DNA from: Mermis nigrescens
Lineage: Eukaryota > Nematoda > Enoplea > Mermithida > Mermithidae
NCBI GenBank assembly: GCA_036768485.1
Contig: JAVLUZ010000143.1
Coordinates: 7,135,531 to 7,199,530 of the forward strand
Length of the DNA: 64,000 nt
Direction: 5' to 3'
In this document: one piece after another, positions 34,310 to 46,100 of the stretch
How positions within the stretch are numbered: position 1 is the stretch's first letter
Layout of the letters: every line of letters begins with the position of its first letter
Program-made: the position numbers and the translations under genes
The notes under the pieces: model-generated
What the model saw: only the letters and a program-made list of their open reading frames with translations
The model's database searches: none
Told to the model about the DNA's origin: nothing

Positions 34310-34945
34310 GCCTGATCTATACTCCATGCGGCGAGCGGTGCAGCGAAAAATTGCCGCAGCGGTCGCCGCAGAAGTTTCGCGCCAAACTAATCTATACTTC
34401 CCACTGTGTCGCGGAATCCTGCAAAGTGCGCGGCATGGCCAGTTAGTCAATACTTCACGCGGTCACCGTGCCGCAATCAAATTCGCTAAATTTCAGATTT
34501 TTCGCCGCTTCTAAATCTATACTTCTGCCGCGCGGCAAGGACCGAAATTAGCTACTTTTGGCTTTTTTAGATTTTTTCGCCGCGCCACATAAGTTAAGAA
34601 GCCCGTTTGCTCTTGCAAATGCAAATGAGGTGTTCAAAGTCGACCCATTGCTCATGTGGATGTAATTGAGGTGTCAACTAACCAGCAAGGCTATTCGCAA
34701 AAGTATGAAAACTGCGCGAAGCGGCTGCGGAGCAGTAGTAGAACGCGCGCGCTGAGCGCCAACTTGGCGCCACTTTTTTTGTCCACGCGGTGAGCTCACC
34801 GCGTGAAGTATATGTACATTCATGTTGCGGCGCGGCGAGCGGATTTCGCCGCAGAATATTCGCGCATGTTAGGCTGACATTTAGGCATACTGTGGCCGCA
34901 AAACCCTTTTGCAGCGCGATTCGCGTGAAGTATATATGATGCTTT
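34310..34945. repeat. GC-rich island of CGC palindromes with TATACTTC motifs
   Basis: Unlike its AT-rich surroundings it has GCGGCGAGCGG, GCCGCAGCGGTCGCCGC, GCGCGAAGCGGC and CGCGGTGAGCTCACCGCG. The motif TCTATACTTC or its complement GAAGTATA recurs near 34316, 34390, 34515, 34806 and 34927, with inverse orientation at the two ends, so this is probably a foldback-type repeat, not a CpG-island promoter. Confidence 0.55.
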
Positions 34946-35094
34946 AGCCGTCGGTGACATGCACCTGAAATATCTCTAGAAGAGAAACCACTTACATGCC
35001 GTCTCTTCCTGTCGCTTAATTAGTCGGCCACTCGATGCTGTTGACCATTTTGGAGAAATTGGTCACTTGGAAATGTTTTGATTGACAGATCTAT

Positions 35095-35330
35095 TTTTAT
35101 CACCATTTGTCGGTCACCCGGGACTGTCGATGAACCGGTAGAGTCGGCCACCCGGTACTGTGGGCCACTCGGATTTAGACTGACAGATTTATTTTTAAAA
35201 CCATATTTGTTGGCCAATCGGAACTGTCGGTCACCCGGGACTGTCGGTCAGCTGGAACTGTCGGTCAGCCGGGACTGTCGGTCAGCTGGGGCCGTCGGTT
35301 ACCCGGGACTGTCGGTCCCCCGGAACACAA
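35095..35330 (+). repeat. ~20-bp minisatellite, CGGTCACCCGGGACTGT-like
   Basis: Variants GGTCACCCGGGACTGTC, GGCCACCCGGTACTGTG, GGTCAGCTGGAACTGTC and GGTTACCCGGGACTGTC repeat about nine times; a related pair lies at 35020-35060. The 35078-35350 open frame is a by-product of the repeat. Confidence 0.85.
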
Positions 35331-36861
35331 TCATTCAGACTGTGTGTTGAAGGACGATGAGTAAACTCAGTATCTTCGAAAATCTGCCTGAAAATTTCTG
35401 TTCTGAAAAAGAATCTAAAAAAAAATATTTCGCTATAGCCCTAAAAACGCATCGTGCTGAAAGCAGCCGACTCCCTCCTTGACTATTGTGCGTCAAATTA
35501 ACTTAAGCATGTCGAAGAAATTCGCTAGTTGTGGCGATTGTATTGGCGAATTAATTTTAAATTTGATGTGGCAACAAAGTCATTCTGACTGGATTTAAAT
35601 CGAAAGTTAAGCGGTTCGTCTGATCATCATGCCACCATTTTAAGTGTCTGCTCCTACCTTTTTCGAAAAATTACGCGCAATAATCGAGTCCGATATTCTA
35701 TTGGAAGAGCCACGTGCTTTTTGTTTCCATTCAATTCAAAGATGACGGTTGATTTTAAAAACTGGTTACAAAACGTGCAAAACTTCGACTTATGTTTGGT
35801 GGTTCTACATATATCGACTTGATTTTACGATATGTTCTTGTTTTGTTATACGTGCATACGTGAGTACTTAAAGGTTGTACCTGGAAGTTTTTTATCTCAA
35901 TTGATTGCCCCGCTTGCAAACGATCATATCAATGAAGCGACATAATCTTCTTGCTTAATGAAGTGAAAATAAGTTTTTCAAATTTTTTGAAGATGACGGT
36001 TGATCTTAGATCCTAATTTTAAAATAAGGATTTAATCGATGCGCGCATATCTTTTAGAAGAATTGAAAAAACGAGTCTCGTGATGAAACTGTTCTGCAGA
36101 AACGTCACTTTTTTAATTTTTCGTGCCAAAACTATGTGCTTGACTGCATGCCTATGTCGTGTCACCCGAATCAGGAACGTAATAAACGGGGCGAGGCGCG
36201 CCCTTACCTCCGTAAAAAATATTTCAATTTTTATAATGGTCTCTGAAAAGAATTAAAAATTAGTGAAGTGTATTTAAAAGACCATTAAAACAGATTTTAG
36301 CATCTCGTATATAGACTTTACCTAAAATTTCTTGGCATCTATTTCTTATTTCCTATTATAATTGCTAATTATGAAGCCCAGGCTTGACTCAAGCATTGTA
36401 ATCATGTGAAAATTTCCGGTGCTTAGCGCCGATTTATCAATTTTATGCATTCGTTTTCTTTTGGATGCCCTCAAATGGAATGCAAGGACAGAAATTTTGA
36501 AATTTCCGGAGTCGAGCTTGGTTAATCAAAAAGGATATTTTTTATCGGAGTCTAAAAACATTTTCCGATTTTTTTTGTAAAAATTATTTTCTTCATGCCA
36601 TAGATTTCGTCGAGAAACTAATAAATTTCACTATTTTTGTGTAGCTCCAAACGGTTATCGAGATATGTGAACTGAAAAATTTTTTGCCACTTTGAAGTAG
36701 AATCCTTATTACGCCCCTGCCCGAAATGAATGCGCTGGATGCTGATATTTTGTACTCATATATTTGCAAGCATAGGTTTTTCAGAACTATTTTTAAAATT
36801 CAAACTGATAGTGATGGATGCGTCCTATAAATATTGTAACTATGTTTCAGCAAATCAAGAT

Positions 36862-37199
36862 ATGGAAGATGCTAATTGTGAAAATAAGGGCAAAGCGCTA
36901 CCATTTACTGGCATAAGCGATACTCGGAGTAGTCTAAATAGCTATCGAAGTCGAATTCCGATCGTAAAAATTGTGCTATTGCTTTTTGCAATCGCATTTA
37001 TTACATTTCTGGGGTTCGCAGCGCATCATGACTTCAAGAAAGCGGCCCCGCTTTTGATTTGTGCCGGATTGTTCGCAGCTGGATTATTATATTGCAAGAT
37101 TTTGTATCCGGCTCTATCAAGTCAAAAATGTTGGCAGGCTGGTCTTTTGCAAATTACGGAAACCACGCAGAGGGTGCAAAAGAAAAGATACTTTTGCTT
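36862..37199 (+). CDS. Gene 2, coding exon 1
   Basis: Start chosen at 36862 because TATGTTTCAG (3' splice site) ends at 36850. Polar N-terminus, then two hydrophobic segments. Two donors leave the same phase: GTATCC at 37104 and the stronger CTT|GTAAGA at 37200; the longer form gives the linker length usual in the family. Confidence 0.75.
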
Positions 37200-40100
37200 G
37201 TAAGATTACGTGCCGTGTATTATTTATTTATTTTATTTATCAATATAGGTGGGCTAAAGTTGGGCGGGAAGCTGAAGACTAAAGTCGTATCCGGAACCCC
37301 ATCAGATTTTCCAAAAACAAGCGGACGTGAGTTTTTTCAGAATTCTTTCTGATTCTTAATAAAAGACAGGCGGATGGAGCAACTGTTTACAAATATTATT
37401 TGATAAAAACATGGAACTCAATCCCTCCTGATTTGATTTATTAGTCAGATCTAAGATCAATAGTTGTATCCGGACATGCAGAGCATGGGAATTCTATAGG
37501 GGGGTCGGAATTTTAAAGTGCATTTTTGGGCTCAAAAACGGTGGATTCATGTTAAGAACATCATTTTTCGGCGTTTCTGACGATGCTCTATATTTTTAAA
37601 GCGTTATAACATAAAATTTGAAAGACTATTGAAATTTTTTAAAATAAGTTTAACAAAAAAATAGCCAGAAGTGGGTTTATAACGCGAAGCATCGAAAATT
37701 TGATGCTTTTGAGTCAAAAGATCGGTAAAAGCGCTTAAAACATTAACTTTTTTTACGACCTTTTCGGAAAATCGCGAATCCTGGGGGTAATGGTGGAAAA
37801 TTTTCTCAAGATCACGTGTGGATCCGTATTTTCTTACAAACTGTACGGTGGCCCGGGCAGTCTACGAGGATAAATAGCGGTCCTCGCTTTGCCTGAAACT
37901 TTTTTCTTATGCCGAGGAATTAAGCTGTTTTCTTACTTTTATAGGTAATTTAGCAAAGAGGCCGTTTTTTCGTCTAAATTATTACGGGTATTCCACTTAT
38001 CTATCCATACATTTTTTCTGTAATAAGCAATTTTTCGATTTGTCAATGACTGCAAGGACAATCAACGAATATTCAAGTTTTATTCATAAGGTTTCATCAC
38101 AATTGTTTAATTATGAGATCAGTCAAGTTCCAGCATGGGCATCATGATTTTCGACAATTTTCTTCAAATGTTTTCGGTAAGAGTTTTTGCATTCATTTTA
38201 AAAGTACGTGCCAAAAACATGGATACGATTCTTAAATTTCTCAAGAATAGCTGGGCATGTTGAGTAGACTTTTGACTTGACGAATGCCCAAAATAAATAG
38301 GCACAAGGGGCCTAAATCAAAATATATGAGATTCTTAGTAAAGTGCTATTTGAAAGTGATCTGAATTTTGACGGATTAGCAGATCGGATCCTTTTCTTTT
38401 TACTTCACAAACTGATCCAGTTTTCATTAAGAGACTGCGTCGTTTACAAATGTTTCTATCAATCGACGACTCACATTGAAATTCAGTTTTTCGCAATTTT
38501 ACTTTGTTATTTTTTCCAGTGCAGGATTTTCACAATATTTTCCAGCGCAGAATTTTCCAAAAATTTCAAAATTTTATGAATTTCTCCAACCTTGGCGAGA
38601 ATTCAGCGCTTTCTATTTAGCGTAACAATGCTACCAGTCCATTAAAACCATGTTGCAACTTTTACACGTTCCAGTATGAAATGGTTAAAATTTCAATAAT
38701 TTAACAGATAATCAAGATCTGAACATGATAACTTTTCAGATAAAATTTGTATGTTTAGTTTACATTTAGTTTACATAACAGCTGTTCATTTTACATAATA
38801 TCAAAACTCCCGGATTAATTAATAGAACACCTAACTTATTAATTTTGCGATAGTAATTTTTTATTTTGATGGATAAATGAAAAACACATACGACAAGTTG
38901 ATGGTGCACTGATAAGATAAGACAGATAAGCATTAATAAATAAAAAGGCTTTTGGCGATTGCTGACAAATTAAAATGCGAATTTGAATGTTAACAAATGC
39001 ATTGCAGATGATGATGAATAAAACATAAATCAATTTAATAAATAAATAAAATATAAATACAATGCTAGTTCATCAAGTATAGTGTCCAAACATACACGTA
39101 AAAGGGTTCTAGACCATAGATGCACAGCGTAGCCGGTCATAGGGGATCAGTTATTGAGCTTCTTCGGGCTAAAATGACCTTAAAAACGGGTATAATAAAT
39201 GCTAAAATAGTTCTAATGCTATGTTAATCCACATCTTTTGGCCGCTTTCGAACACCCTGAAGAAAATTTTTGATTTTCATCCATTTTAACCATCTTTTTG
39301 CCTTATATTTCCTAGAAGATTTACCGTTTTTCCATTTTGCGGGTCTAGACTCCCAAACCCCTCTGTGCATGTCTGATTTAGGCCCCCAGATTGGAAAAAT
39401 CGGAAATTTTCTGGTTTTTCTTGTTGATTTCTGATATGTGCTCTTCCTGACCAAAAAATTATTCACTAGACTAGGAATGTTATGTGATCGGTTTTTCGGC
39501 TATATTCTGGATAATCAGAGGTTTGCGAAGTGCACAAAAACTGATTTCTCGGATTTAGCTCATATTACGAGTCTCATTCGCATTGCGCATGTTTAGAGCA
39601 AATTAAATCACCTGTAATTTGCAACTGAATTTCAGTACCATACAAATTAGCAAATTAAATGTAAGCAACAGGGATTGTGTCATCGAAGCTATGTAGTGTT
39701 CTAAAATAATTGTTTAATTTAGGGGATTTTACATTGCCATCTTAGCGAGCCTAGCTGCCTTCTTGATTTACGATACCTGGAACAATCGACAGCGCTTAAT
39801 GCCGTTAGGAGGAGTTGGATTTGTAATTCTTATCGCAGTACTTTTATCAACGAAACCAAGAATGGTATGAATATCTTGCTTATTTTAACTTTTCTCTATA
39901 TTCAGCAAACATGCATAAGCAGTACACATATTCAAAGATATTCAAAAGTGTTTTTGTAAACCACGAAATCGCTTCAATTAAATTATGCGCATATGGAGTT
40001 TAATTTGTAGTTAGTATCATATTCATTGCCTTACTTATAACTGCTTTTTTAGAACAAAACTTCTCGCTAAACTTGTACATCAAATTTCACGTAAGTGACT

Positions 40101-43100
40101 GCTGTTTAATTCATAGTTGTTATCAGGCGTGAATTTTGAGGAGGCGGGAGCGGCGCCTCTGTCGTCAAAAAATAGTTGATTACAATCATGCATGTACAGC
40201 ATTGGAATTCTGGGGGTCGTCAGGCCCAAATTTTTTAAAAAAAGTTTCTTTTTTAGGCTAAAAAACGATGTGTACACGTCGAAAACACTGCTTTTTGACG
40301 TTTCAGACAATGCTCGTTCTTTCTAGAACATGCGTTAAAAAAATCTCGAAGAAATTTGAATAAATTAATAAATTGAACAAAATATGGTAAAAAAATGTGT
40401 GGCGCGAAATTGAGATTTTTGAATTAAAAATTGGCTAAAAAAAGCTCATAAAGGCACATTTCTTACAACTTTTGCCAACTTTTGCAAAAAAATCGATACG
40501 TCTGGGGAGTCATAGCCATTTAGCGGGGGTCAGTTGCCATTCTGGGGGGTTAAACCCCCTTAACCCCCTTTCAAGAACACGTCTTGTCACAATAGAAAAT
40601 AATGTGTATTTTTGATGATTTTAGCCATTTTTATTACAATTTTACAAAAAATTTTATTAATGACATTTACTAATTTTCTTGGCGCTATGAAAACTTTATC
40701 TTTACGTCAGAAGGGTATTTTATGTACAGAACAGGATTTTTTAGTTCTTATAATGAATTCTCGAGTATTTTTAGGTGCTTTGGGCTCATTTTTGCACTAA
40801 TTTTGTACGTTTTTCGTCGAAAACTTTTTGAAAATTTCTTACTTTTCTCAGATTTCAAATTATTCTGCCAATCAAAAGACGGCAAAAAACCGACACCTTA
40901 AGCATGATAGACGAATTCTTTGGACGATTTTTGACACTCTTCGGAAAATTTAAGAATCCGCCTCCCTTGTCAGAAAATTCTCGATCCGCCACTGATTGCT
41001 AAGATATTATATTTGAGTTTAGATCAATTGGCGACCCGTGGTTTGGGGCTTCTTATTGCAATTTATTATGGGGTTGATTTCAATGAAGTGGGAAATCGGA
41101 TTATTGGCTTTTGAATGGTTGTCGAACGGAATCGTAAATTTTCTACAGTATGCACTCCATGGCACCAATTTTGTATACGGGTTTTTGTCAAATCCGCCGA
41201 ACATCTGTACAATGTCGCCGGTTTTTGCATTTACGGTAATTGCTCTTGTCTCAAGGTGCATGCCTCTTTGGGTCGCCAACATAGTTGATCGGGGATCAGT
41301 GCAGTCTGGCTTTAATTACAAAATAAAAAGCCAACATTCTTGCTTTTTGAGCTCGAATGCTTATAACAAGCGGTTTAAACGAAACTGACATAAAATACTA
41401 CGATTTATGTACGGTTCTGAACACTTTTTTGAAAAAATATCAGATTTCGGTTTTTTTGTTGCCATATTCGTCATGAACTTTCTTTTCTTCCTTCTTAAAC
41501 TTCATCCAAATTTTACTTGCTTTGACTACTTTTGTGAGAATTTGCAGGCTAATTTTATAAATCAATTTGTTGATTTCGAATTTCACGTAAAATTTGAAGT
41601 CAGCGTAAGTTTAGTTCGTGACTTTTTTCCGTTATACGCACGGTCGGAACGGTATTTTACGGACACTAAAACAATGTATTTTGAGGTAGGCTATTCAGCC
41701 GGCTGGATGAAATGAATTGGTTGCTCGCTATATAAATAGCACCAGACTCAAATGACGTTCTTTGACTTGCTTTTATACTTAAAAACGAGGGAGAATCATA
41801 TTTCAGGTCTTTTTGGGGCAAATATTTGTCCCTAATTTTTTATTTTCTTCCGACCTGATTCTTTGGTACGCTTTCTTTGAAATTAAGAATGTCGAAAATT
41901 CTAAATTCAAGTAAAAGAATGTGATTGCAGTTTGATCGTTTTTTCTTAAATCACTATTCTTTCTGATCCGTTGAAAACATTGGCGTAATGCTGCAGTCGA
42001 ATTTAAATAAAAAGAAGGAAAGCTGAGGACACGGGCCTAACGAATTTAGTCATAGAGTTTATTCTGAGGTAAGGAGGTAAATAATCTTGATTTATTCTAA
42101 TGATTTCGTCTTTGACGGTTTTTACGTAGCTGCTTATATAAACAGTGAAAGGTTGTTTGCTAACTGGGTCGCATGTTTTTAGCGACAATGAGACTCGTGT
42201 GCAAAATTGAACAATTAAATGATGAATATCTGACTAAGACAAGACCAGTATTCTTTGTAGCTGACTGAAAAGAAACATAGTTCGCATTGTATTTTCAACC
42301 ACTGGTTTGCTATCACGAAAATCTTGAACATATCGTCTTAGCGTCCTGAAAATCAATTATGGAATGTATTCACTAAAGCACGAAGAAAGCATCTTGTTAT
42401 CACATATAATTTATAAAATTTTTCATATTCAGGTGCTGCAAATTATTATATATTTTGGTAGCGTTGTTGCCTTATTGTATTATTTTGGCATCATGCAATT
42501 CATTTTGCGCTTATTTGCTCGACTTATGCAACTTACGATGGGCACAACGGCGGCAGAGTCGTTTTATGCGGCGGGTTGCATTATAATGGGTCAGAGCGAG
42601 GCGCCGATTTTAATTAAGCCGTATTTGAGCAAAATGACTCGCTCTGAACTCAACACCGTTATCACAGTCGGATTCTCCTGCATAGCAGGATCAGTTTTCG
42701 CCGCCTATGTTTCCTTGGGAGTAAGCAATCGTACCTAAGTGTTCGATGTGTGGGGCTCAGCCTGTTTTTGGTGGGGTTGAAATAAGTACAAATCGTTTTA
42801 ACGTGTATTTACGAAAGAATATTAGTGAGTAAGCGTAGCTTTGTGCTCTTAGCCTGACGCCTGGGGGCTCGAAAGTGGGGATGGGATGACGACGAGGGCT
42901 TCATCTCCTGCAATAAGTTCTTTATATCCCGCTAAAAAATGTTCACCTCGCAGAATAGTCAAATTAAAAGATAGGCTCTACATTTGACTAATTTTTCATA
43001 ATTTGACATGTCTTTCGAATTTTTATCTCGCAGACCGATCATGTTTCACCACGTCTAGTAGTAGCAAAAATAATGAGAAAATGATATTTTTTCTTCGATT

Positions 43101-46100
43101 TCGAGTTTGCCTCTAGCTTTTCCGTGTTCTTATGTTCCCTATAGATTTTATGTATTTGGTGAAGACTCTACTCTAACTAACAAGATCAGCAAAAACGACA
43201 CATGAGATTATTAAACCAAAAACAGATGTTTGACTAAAACTATAGCTTCTTGTGAAATAATTGTAAAAGCGTATGTAAAGATGTTTAAGGTTTCTATCCG
43301 ACACCGTCGGAGGAGAAAAGGAATACAAAAAAGTGCTTTGAGATTATGCACAAACTGCGAATACGAATGGGCACTTCCTATTTTACTTTTACTTTGCATC
43401 ACTTTTTGGTGCTACCGAGTACAACATGTGCTGATGTAAAGGTTATATGTAGGTCTTCCCTTACTCAGCTGAACTTACAGGCCGGACTAAACCATATACA
43501 GGGTGGCCCATGAAAAAGGCTACATTTCGATTCAACAGGTCATAACTTTAGTTGATGTGAAGATAAAACTAAAAAACTGACTGCATTAAATAGATAAAAG
43601 TGTCTTCTTTCAAACCGTGTAAAAAAATTTGGTCAGATGTCAACGGTTGGGGCGCTATGGCAATTCGTTTACATCCTACTTTAACATTGTTTAAACCGCA
43701 GAGTTTCTGCATTGCATCACATTAATGCGTCTATAGGAAACCTTTCTTGACACTTGACAACATATTTGGTCACAAAAATTAATTAATCCATTTTTTTAAA
43801 CCCTTAGAGTATGTACACATCCTACTAAATGCAAAAATTTCAGGATATCGTCGGAAGAGGGTGCAAATTTATGGCAGGACGAATGATGATATTTGGGTTT
43901 ATAGAATATTACAGCAGGGTGCAAACAAATTGCCGTAGCGCCCGAAAATTCTGGGGGAAAGAGTCGGCCAGTGCAAAGTTTTTTCAAAGTGGCTTTTTCG
44001 GCTTAAAAATGACAGTTACACGTTAGAAACAGTATTTTTGACGTCGCTGACTATGCGTTTTCTTTATTCAAAATACTAAGTTTTTAACAAAATTCAATTA
44101 AATCGATTGAAAGTTGTCAAAAATAGCTAAATTCATAATTTTGAGCAACAAGGTAGTAAGAAGCGTTAAAAACTGCACGTTTTAAAGAGATTTCTTGGAA
44201 AATCTAACATGTGAATCAGCAGTCATTATGGGGGAGTCAAAATATGATGAAAAATGAAAAAACCATGACCCCCTAAGAACACGAATGGCCTGAAATAGAC
44301 CTGTTCTGCTGTGTTGTGCCCGCTGCTTAAAATTGCATGCGTTCTTTAGTACATGCGCTCTACATCTTCATTTTGTTTTTAAAGCGCAATTTTTAAGGCA
44401 TGCCCCTTTTATATATTATCCGCATGTTTGATGTCTTCTCCGGCCTCGGTCGCCATTTCCAAAATTCTGCTACCCGAACTTGAAGAATCACAGTTAAAGA
44501 ATGAATCTGATCTCGAGCTGCCTAAAAGGTAATCACAGATCGGTTACTTTTTAACTTCCTTTTTAACACGTCGTGAATTGGATTTATCGAATATTGACTG
44601 CGATTTAGCGCTTTAAAACATTCACCAATTATCTGAATTCACTTTTTAACAAAAACACAGTCCAGTTGAATTTTATAAATAACTATTTTTGGCTCCTCAG
44701 TCATTCCAAATTCTGAATCAGCTCTTGGATAACAGCCGACAACAGGAGCACAGGTGGCCTTCTGAATTTGGGGAAGCAAGCCCATATTCAGACATTTATT
44801 GTGGGGTCGAAAAATTCCAAGTAAGTTACATTAAAAATTATCAAGAGACTGGCAAAAATAAGATAATTATTTGAGCTTTTCTCGTCGGGAAAAATTTCAA
44901 ACAAATTGATAATTTTGGAGTGCATTTTCAACCTTAAAGGAAATTTGCCGTATATGTTAGATTGATTTTTCAACATTTTACTACGATTTTTAAATATTCC
45001 ATCCAAATATTCTGAAAATTTTTTAACTAACGCCCTATTCCAATACAGCCAGGCTGTAGATTAGATATAACAATCAAGTGCATTTCTTTTTGAACAAAAA
45101 TCGCCTTACTGACAATAATCGGAAAATAATTTTTAAAAAATTGAGAAATGGCGGTTTGAGTATCAGGTAGAAACTTTTTAAAATTAGGCTCATACAATGT
45201 TGAAAATAATTCGGTAAAGAAACTGTGCAAGAAATATTTTCGTCAGAATTCTGTCGCGCAAGATATTTTTTAAAAACAGTTTTCAGTGAAGAGAGGAATG
45301 CCATTGAAGCAATCAGCAACGGAGCTTCATCGGTTATAGGAGTTGTGGCCAGCATATGCGCAAACCTGATCGTCTTTCTAGCATTGTTATATTTCATCGA
45401 TGATTTAGTGAAGTATCTCACCGGTTTAATTGGCTACGAAATAGGCTTTCAGGTGACTTATAATAGAGCAGATATCGGGAAGCAATTTATTTTATTTTTA
45501 TACTTATTACATTTTAACATCACTGAAATGCGCATACATATGTAAGCTTTTTCATCTGATCAAGCACTATGTATATGTACATACAGGGAAGCGTAGTCCA
45601 AAAAAGAACAATATCATTTTCATATACGAATTTCTTCTCAATTGACCGAGACACATCCTTCTTTGCTAACCCCTGAATGGCTACTGGCCCCCAACAAAAT
45701 GGCTGCGACACCTCCACAGAATTGTGGATTTTTGTAAAAATTGTAAAAAGTGAGCCTTTTTAGACGTTTTTAGTTCATTTTTGGCTCGAAAAACTCCGAT
45801 TTTGGGTGCTTCGCGCCATAAACAGATTTTTCGATGTTTCATTTCCTCGATTTTTCTAAAAATTTTTTCGAGATTACTTATTTTTGTATAATCTAGAAAG
45901 AACGAGCATAGTCCGAAACGTCAAAAAACTGTTTTTGACGTGTCACCAACGTTCCTTAGCCCATAAAGGATTTTTAGAAAAATTTTTGGGTCTGACCCCC
46001 AGAATTATTATGCTGTACATGTATGGTCAGAAGCATAGATTTTTGTATATAGTATAGATTTTTTTCGTTAGGTATTATCTTTTTAATATTCTATTTATTA

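Noticed and set aside
35078..35350. 90-codon frame with repeated RSPGTV/CRSAGAVG
   Set aside because: By-product of the ~20-bp minisatellite.
40053..40090. 38-bp micro-exon in gene 2 with good AG and GTAAGT borders
   Set aside because: In the required phase it reads NKTSR then a stop, and exon 2 joins exon 3 seamlessly (RM|INWRPV).
41407..41715. 102-codon Phe-rich frame in intron 3 of gene 2
   Set aside because: No family resemblance; the transporter reads through exons 3 and 4 without it, and AT-rich DNA readily gives Phe-rich frames.
44689..44874. Apparent extra exon of the transporter (SFQILNQLLDNSRQQ..) with a nearby CTCCTCAG acceptor
   Set aside because: Exon 5 (phase 2) joins exon 6 directly to give SEERNAIEAISNGASS; including this segment puts a stop in the required frame.
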